This document shows, one piece after another, positions 16,869-20,236 of a stretch of 20,236 nt of DNA. Position numbers and translations under genes: made by a program. The stretch is from Lutibacter sp. (GTDB taxonomy: Bacteria > Bacteroidota > Bacteroidia > Flavobacteriales > Flavobacteriaceae): NCBI GenBank assembly GCA_021647265.1, contig JAKIVA010000046.1:1-20236 (forward strand), given 5' to 3'. Within the stretch, counting starts at the first letter, position 1; each line of letters opens with the position of its first letter. The notes under the pieces were generated by a model, which saw only the letters and a program-made list of their open reading frames with translations, had not been told where the DNA came from and did no database searches.

Positions 16869-16884
16869 TGTGATGTTTGTCACA
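16869..16884 (+). promoter_or_regulatory. Crp/Fnr-type operator upstream of the CstB-like gene
   Basis: TGTGATGTTTGTCACA is a perfect TGTGA-N6-TCACA site. It shares GTGATGT-TGTCACA with the site at 13263-13280, differing only in the central base. Its centre (16876.5) is 32 bp from the centre of the putative -7 element at 16905-16912, the same spacing as the first site. It begins four bases after the stop of the second sulP. Confidence 0.75.
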
Positions 16885-16904
16885 TAATTAAGAAAACTAA
16901 TTCA

Positions 16905-16912
16905 TTAATTTG
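16905..16912 (+). promoter_or_regulatory. Probable -7 promoter element of the CstB-like gene
   Basis: TTAATTTG differs from TAnnTTTG at one position and keeps the important TTTG. It was chosen partly because of its spacing to the Crp/Fnr-type site. There is no TTG at -33. The leader would be about 25 nt. Confidence 0.45.
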
Positions 16913-16944
16913 GAGCACTTTAATATTTATTTAAAATTAGAATC

Positions 16945-18360
16945 ATGAAAGTAGAACAATTATTTACTGGCTGTTTAGCAGAAATGGCTTACTATATTCA
17001 TTCGAATGGAGAAGCCGCAATTATAGACCCATTAAGAGAAACAGAACCTTATATAGAAATGGCAAAAGCTGATGGGGCTAAAATCAAATATGTTTTTTTA
17101 ACGCATTTCCACGCTGATTTTGTTTCAGGTCAAGTTGATTTAGCAAAAAAAACAGGAGCTACCATCGTTTTTGGTCCAAATGCCGAAGCTGAATATGATT
17201 TACACGTTGGAAAAGATGGAGAAGAATTTAAAATTGGAGACTTAACATTACAATTATTACATACACCTGGGCATACCATGGAATCATCTTCCTATTTATT
17301 AATTGATAAAGATGGAAATAAACCTTATGTATTTACAGGAGACTGCTTATTTATTGGTGATGTAGGAAGACCAGACTTAGCGGTGAAATCCGATTTAACT
17401 CAGGCTGATTTAGCAGGACATTTATTCGATTCTTTACGAAACAAAATTATGCCTTTACCAGATGATATTATAGTTTATCCAAATCATGGAGCTGGTTCAG
17501 CTTGTGGTAAAAACATGAGTTCTGAAACTTTTGATACTTTAGGAAACCAAAAGAAAACAAATTATGCTTTGAGAGCTGACATGACCAAAGAAGAATTTAT
17601 AAATGAAGTTACTACAGGTTTAAAACCACCACCACAATATTTTGGGAATAATGTTAGGATGAATAAAGGTATAAATACTAATATTGATGAGATATTGCAC
17701 AGAGGAACAACTCCAATTGATGCTGATTCCTTTAAAGAAATGAGTGAACAAAAAGATATTTTAGTTATTGATACTAGATCCAAAGAGATTTATGCTGAAG
17801 AAGGTACAGTTCCTGGTGCTTGGTATATTGGAGTAGATGGAAGTTTTGCACCTTGGGTAGGAGCTTTAGTTAAAGATATTAACCAAAAAATTATTTTTAT
17901 TGCAGAAGGAGGAAGAGAGCATGAAGTTGTTACGCGTTTTTCACGTGTGGGATATGATAATACGCTAGGATATTTAAGAGGAGGAATGCACGCTTGGAAG
18001 GCAGCAGGTCATGAAATTGATAAAATTGGTTCTATCTCAGCAATTCAATTTGCAAATAAATTAAAAGATGGTTCTATGGAAGTTCCTTTAGATGTTAGGA
18101 AAGAATCAGAATATTTATCTGAACACGTTGTAGGCGTAGATAATTTCCCTTTAGATTTTATTCATGCAAATTTTGCTGAAATTGATCCTAATAAAGAATA
18201 TTTTTTACATTGTGCTAGTGGATATCGTTCATTAATTGCCGCTTCTATTTTTCAGGCAAATGGTGTTAAAAAAGTAACAGATGTAAGAGGTGGGTTTAAT
18301 GATATTAAAGATAGTGGAGCCGAGCTTACAGAGTATGTTTGTCCAACAACACTACTATAA
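16945..18360 (+). CDS. CstB-like persulfide dioxygenase fused to pseudo-rhodanese and rhodanese
   Basis: A 471-residue cytoplasmic protein with three domains. Residues 1-240 form a metallo-beta-lactamase fold of the persulfide dioxygenase (ETHE1) type. The motif is H54-F-H56-A-D58-F59, with Phe in place of the last His of HxHxDH, plus TPGH110 and TGD133. The expected single Fe(II) site is H54, H110 and D133. The conserved YPNHGAGSACGK (179-190) carries C187. Residues about 255-360 form a rhodanese fold whose loop FIAEGGREHE has no cysteine, so it should be inactive. Residues about 365-465 form a second rhodanese with catalytic C423 in HCASGYRS. This order matches Staphylococcus CstB, which converts low-molecular-weight persulfides to thiosulfate; sulfite as product is also possible. 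It has its own promoter with a Crp/Fnr-type site and a strong terminator. Confidence 0.88.
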   Translation: MKVEQLFTGCLAEMAYYIHSNGEAAIIDPLRETEPYIEMAKADGAKIKYVFLTHFHADFVSGQVDLAKKTGATIVFGPNAEAEYDLHVGKDGEEFKIGDLTLQLLHTPGHTMESSSYLLIDKDGNKPYVFTGDCLFIGDVGRPDLAVKSDLTQADLAGHLFDSLRNKIMPLPDDIIVYPNHGAGSACGKNMSSETFDTLGNQKKTNYALRADMTKEEFINEVTTGLKPPPQYFGNNVRMNKGINTNIDEILHRGTTPIDADSFKEMSEQKDILVIDTRSKEIYAEEGTVPGAWYIGVDGSFAPWVGALVKDINQKIIFIAEGGREHEVVTRFSRVGYDNTLGYLRGGMHAWKAAGHEIDKIGSISAIQFANKLKDGSMEVPLDVRKESEYLSEHVVGVDNFPLDFIHANFAEIDPNKEYFLHCASGYRSLIAASIFQANGVKKVTDVRGGFNDIKDSGAELTEYVCPTTLL

Positions 18361-18380
18361 TTTATTCTTTTCGAAGTTTA

Positions 18381-18409
18381 AAAGAGAGAGTCAAAAACTC
18401 TCTCTTTTT
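18381..18409 (+). terminator. Rho-independent terminator after the CstB-like gene
   Basis: AAAGAGAGAG (18381-18390) pairs perfectly with CTCTCTCTTT (18398-18407) around a TCAAAAA loop, and the T run continues to 18409. It lies 20 bases after the stop. Confidence 0.9.
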
Positions 18410-18419
18410 GTTTAAAATG

Positions 18420-18427
18420 TAACTTTG
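18420..18427 (+). promoter_or_regulatory. -7 promoter element of the rhodanese-haem c-SQR operon
   Basis: TAACTTTG matches TAnnTTTG perfectly, about 59 bases before the rhodanese ATG. No Crp/Fnr-type site lies 32 bp upstream; the terminator hairpin occupies that position. A GTAAATTTAC palindrome (18449-18458) sits in the leader, of unknown meaning. Confidence 0.5.
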
Positions 18428-18486
18428 GTAACTGTCAATATTTATAAGTAAATTTACATTTACAAAAAAATCAAAAACAATTAAAA

Positions 18487-18939
18487 ATGAAAACATCAAT
18501 TAAATTATTAGGATTACTTAGCTTGAGTATTATTTTTGCGAGCTTAAGTTGTAAAAATGCTCAAGAAAAAAACGGTGCAATTGTTAATACTACAAGTGTA
18601 TCAAATACAACCCAAGAAACAAAGGGTAAAATCACCCTTCTTTCACCATCAGAATTTAAGGAAAAATCAAAAGATTATCAAATAATTGATGTAAGAACAC
18701 CTGCAGAATTTAAAGAAGGCTTTATTGAAGGAGCTAAAAATATAAACCTTAAAGATGATAATTTCGCAAAAGAAATAACTTATTTAGATAAAGATAAACC
18801 TGTTTATATTTATTGTAGATCAGGATATAGATCGGGAATTGCAGCAAAAAAAATGATAGATCTTGGGTTTAAAGAGGTTTATGATTTACAAGGAGGTATT
18901 TTAAACTGGGAGCAGAGTAATAACAAAGTGAAAAATTAA
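18487..18939 (+). CDS. Rhodanese-domain lipoprotein (sulfurtransferase)
   Basis: A 150-residue exported protein. The signal peptide ends at C22 (ASLSC), an atypical but plausible lipobox, so it is probably a periplasm-facing lipoprotein. A Ser/Thr/Asn-rich linker (about 25-47) leads to a single rhodanese domain (about 48-147) with IIDVRTPAEF (66-75) and the active-site loop C110-RSGYRS. It ends with LQGGILNWE, typical of single-domain rhodaneses. It would accept or release sulfane sulfur outside the cytoplasm. It is the first gene of an operon with the haem c lipoprotein (9 nt on) and the SQR-like gene, which suggests handling of the polysulfide or persulfide made by SQR. The natural acceptor is unknown. 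Confidence 0.88.
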   Translation: MKTSIKLLGLLSLSIIFASLSCKNAQEKNGAIVNTTSVSNTTQETKGKITLLSPSEFKEKSKDYQIIDVRTPAEFKEGFIEGAKNINLKDDNFAKEITYLDKDKPVYIYCRSGYRSGIAAKKMIDLGFKEVYDLQGGILNWEQSNNKVKN

Positions 18940-18948
18940 ATAGTTAAA

Positions 18949-19515
18949 ATGCTAAAATATTTTTTAATTTTAGGGTTGTTATTGAGTATTGTAGCTTGTA
19001 ATACTTCAATGTCTTCAAAAGAAAAACAAGAATACTTAAAAAAAGGAAAGCAAATAACACAAGCTACTTTTAAAGAGTTAAGTGGTAATTTAATGCAACA
19101 AATGAAATTAGGTGGACCACCACAGGCAGTACCTTTTTGTAATTTACAAGCATTGCCAATTACCAATCAAATATCCAAAAAGTTCAATGTGACTATTAAA
19201 AGAACTTCTGATAAACTACGAAACTCTAAAAACAGTCCCACTAAAAGAGAGATAGCAATTATAAAACAATATCAAAAGTTATTTGAAGAGGATAAAGAAT
19301 TATTACCTATAGTTGAGATTGATTCTTATAATAAAAAACATTATTATGCCCCAATTAAGTTAAACGCAAAATGTTTAGCTTGTCATGGAGAGTTAAGAAA
19401 ACAATTAAGTACAAAAACAGACTCGCTAATTAAATCTTTGTATCCAGAAGATATAGCAATTAACTATAAAAATGGAGATTTTAGAGGAATTTGGAGTATT
19501 GAGTTTAAAAACTAA
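18949..19515 (+). CDS. Tll0287-like (DUF3365) haem c lipoprotein
   Basis: A 188-residue exported protein. The signal peptide ends in IVAC (C17), a good lipobox. The rest resembles the DUF3365/Tll0287-like family, a PAS-like fold that binds one covalent haem c. The haem motif is CLACH at 142-146, close to the C-terminus as in that family. The cyanobacterial founder Tll0287 has His/Cys haem ligation. Here Cys64 in VPFCNLQALP, the only cysteine besides C17 and the haem pair, is the obvious candidate thiolate ligand. The C-terminal GDFRGIWSIEF fits the end of the PAS-like domain. It sits 9 nt after the rhodanese and 5 nt before the SQR-like gene. A role as redox or sulfide sensor, or as electron acceptor, is inferred from position only. 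Confidence 0.82.
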   Translation: MLKYFLILGLLLSIVACNTSMSSKEKQEYLKKGKQITQATFKELSGNLMQQMKLGGPPQAVPFCNLQALPITNQISKKFNVTIKRTSDKLRNSKNSPTKREIAIIKQYQKLFEEDKELLPIVEIDSYNKKHYYAPIKLNAKCLACHGELRKQLSTKTDSLIKSLYPEDIAINYKNGDFRGIWSIEFKN

Positions 19516-19520
19516 TTGAG

Positions 19521-20236
19521 ATGTCAAAAATAGTAGTTTTAGGGGCTGGAATTTCAGGACACACAGCTGTTTCATACTTAAGTAAAGCACTTAAGAAGAA
19601 ACACGAAGTAATAATAATTTCACCTAACAGCAATTTTCAATGGCTACCTTCAAATATTTGGGTTGGCGTTGGTTTAATGTCTATTGACCAAGTTAAATTT
19701 AAATTAGCCCCAGTTTATAAAAAACTAGGAGTAAATTATAAACAAGCAAAAGCAATTTCAATTCACCCAGAAGGAGACAATAAAAATATTAAAGGCTTTG
19801 TAAAAATTGAATATGTTTCTGACGAAGAAAAGGGAGAAAAAAGAAATTGTTGATTATGATTATTTAATTAATGCCACAGGGCCAAAACTTAATTTTGAGG
19901 CTACTGAAGGATTGGGGCCTCATAAATTTACTCAATCAGTTTGTACTTATGACCATGCAGCACATGCTTGGAGTAAATTTCAGGAATCTCTTGCTAAAAT
20001 GGAAAATGGAGAAAAACAAACTTTTGTAGTTGGTACAGGTCATGCTTTGGCTACTTGCCAAGGGGCTGCTTTTGAATATATTTTAAACATTGCTTTTGAA
20101 ATAAAGAAAAGAAATTTAATGCATTTGGCTGATTTATGGTGGTTGAGTAATGAGTATGAGCTAGGTGATTTTGGGATGGGAGGAGCATATATAAAAAGAA
20201 ATGGATACATAACACCAACTAAAATATTTACAGAAT
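19521..20236 (+). pseudogene. sqr: Sulfide:quinone oxidoreductase-like flavoprotein, frame-disrupted and cut by the window end
   Basis: The gene opens with an FAD-binding motif (VVLGAGISGHTAV, G8-x-G10-xx-G13) and continues with SPNSNFQWLPSNIWVGVGLM, a stretch I associate with the SQR family, probably type III. Frame 1 ends at a TGA (19851-19853) after 110 codons. Removing one A from the six-A run at 19837-19842 restores an open frame from 19843 to the window end: it reads EIVDYDYLINATGPKLNF, then SVCTYDHAAHAW, then GTGHALATCQGAAFEY. Corrected numbering puts the candidate catalytic cysteines at 141 and 179, as in SQR. Either the gene is a real frameshift mutant or the base is a homopolymer sequencing or assembly error. 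SQR oxidises sulfide and reduces quinone at the membrane. It lies 5 nt after the haem c gene. The C-terminal part, with the third cysteine, is not visible. Confidence 0.8.

Noticed and set aside
19837..19853. Programmed -1 ribosomal frameshifting at AAAAAAG in the SQR-like gene.
   Set aside because: The continuing frame requires +1 (or loss of one A), and the zero-frame codons do not match a -1 slippery heptamer. An indel or a homopolymer error is simpler.

Overview
The window looks like a chromosomal piece of a marine-type Bacteroidota, most likely a member of the Flavobacteriaceae. The base composition is strongly AT-rich. Shine-Dalgarno sequences are nearly absent. Several intergenic regions carry the Bacteroidota -7 promoter element TAnnTTTG. 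The gene content (a SPOR-domain protein divergent from an alternative complex III operon, followed by coxBA and ruvB) is also typical of that group.

Layout. The left edge (1-84, minus) holds the first 28 codons of what looks like an IS1182-family transposase. Next comes a minus-strand SPOR-domain gene with its own terminator. A divergent regulatory region (537-751) contains a TAnnTTTG promoter and a large imperfect palindrome. It precedes actABCDEF (752-9270), which encodes alternative complex III, the quinol:cytochrome c oxidoreductase that replaces bc1. A terminator and a new promoter then lead into coxB-coxA (9363-12159), an A1-type cytochrome c oxidase core. Behind another terminator and promoter, with almost no leader, lies ruvB (12233-13255).

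The right half (about 13260-20236) is a sulfur island. It holds two tandem SulP-family anion permeases with STAS domains, a CstB-like persulfide dioxygenase/pseudo-rhodanese/rhodanese fusion, a rhodanese lipoprotein, a Tll0287-like (DUF3365) haem c lipoprotein, and a sulfide:quinone oxidoreductase-like flavoprotein. The last of these is interrupted by an apparent one-base insertion in an A6 run and runs off the window end.

How it fits together (inference). Sulfide oxidised by SQR would put electrons into the menaquinone pool and sulfane sulfur onto a low-molecular-weight thiol. The rhodaneses and the CstB-like enzyme would process the persulfide to sulfite or thiosulfate. The SulP proteins would move sulfate or another oxyanion across the membrane. 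The reduced quinol would be re-oxidised by ACIII and the cytochrome oxidase encoded just upstream. Two promoters, before the first sulP and before the CstB-like gene, each carry a TGTGA-N6-TCACA-type palindrome at exactly the same distance (32 bp between centres) from the -7 element. This suggests control by one Crp/Fnr-family activator. No such regulator gene is in the window.

No rRNA, tRNA, CRISPR array or complete insertion sequence was seen. No stretch longer than 300 bases is without a gene. The longest intergenic region, 537-751, is described in the features.
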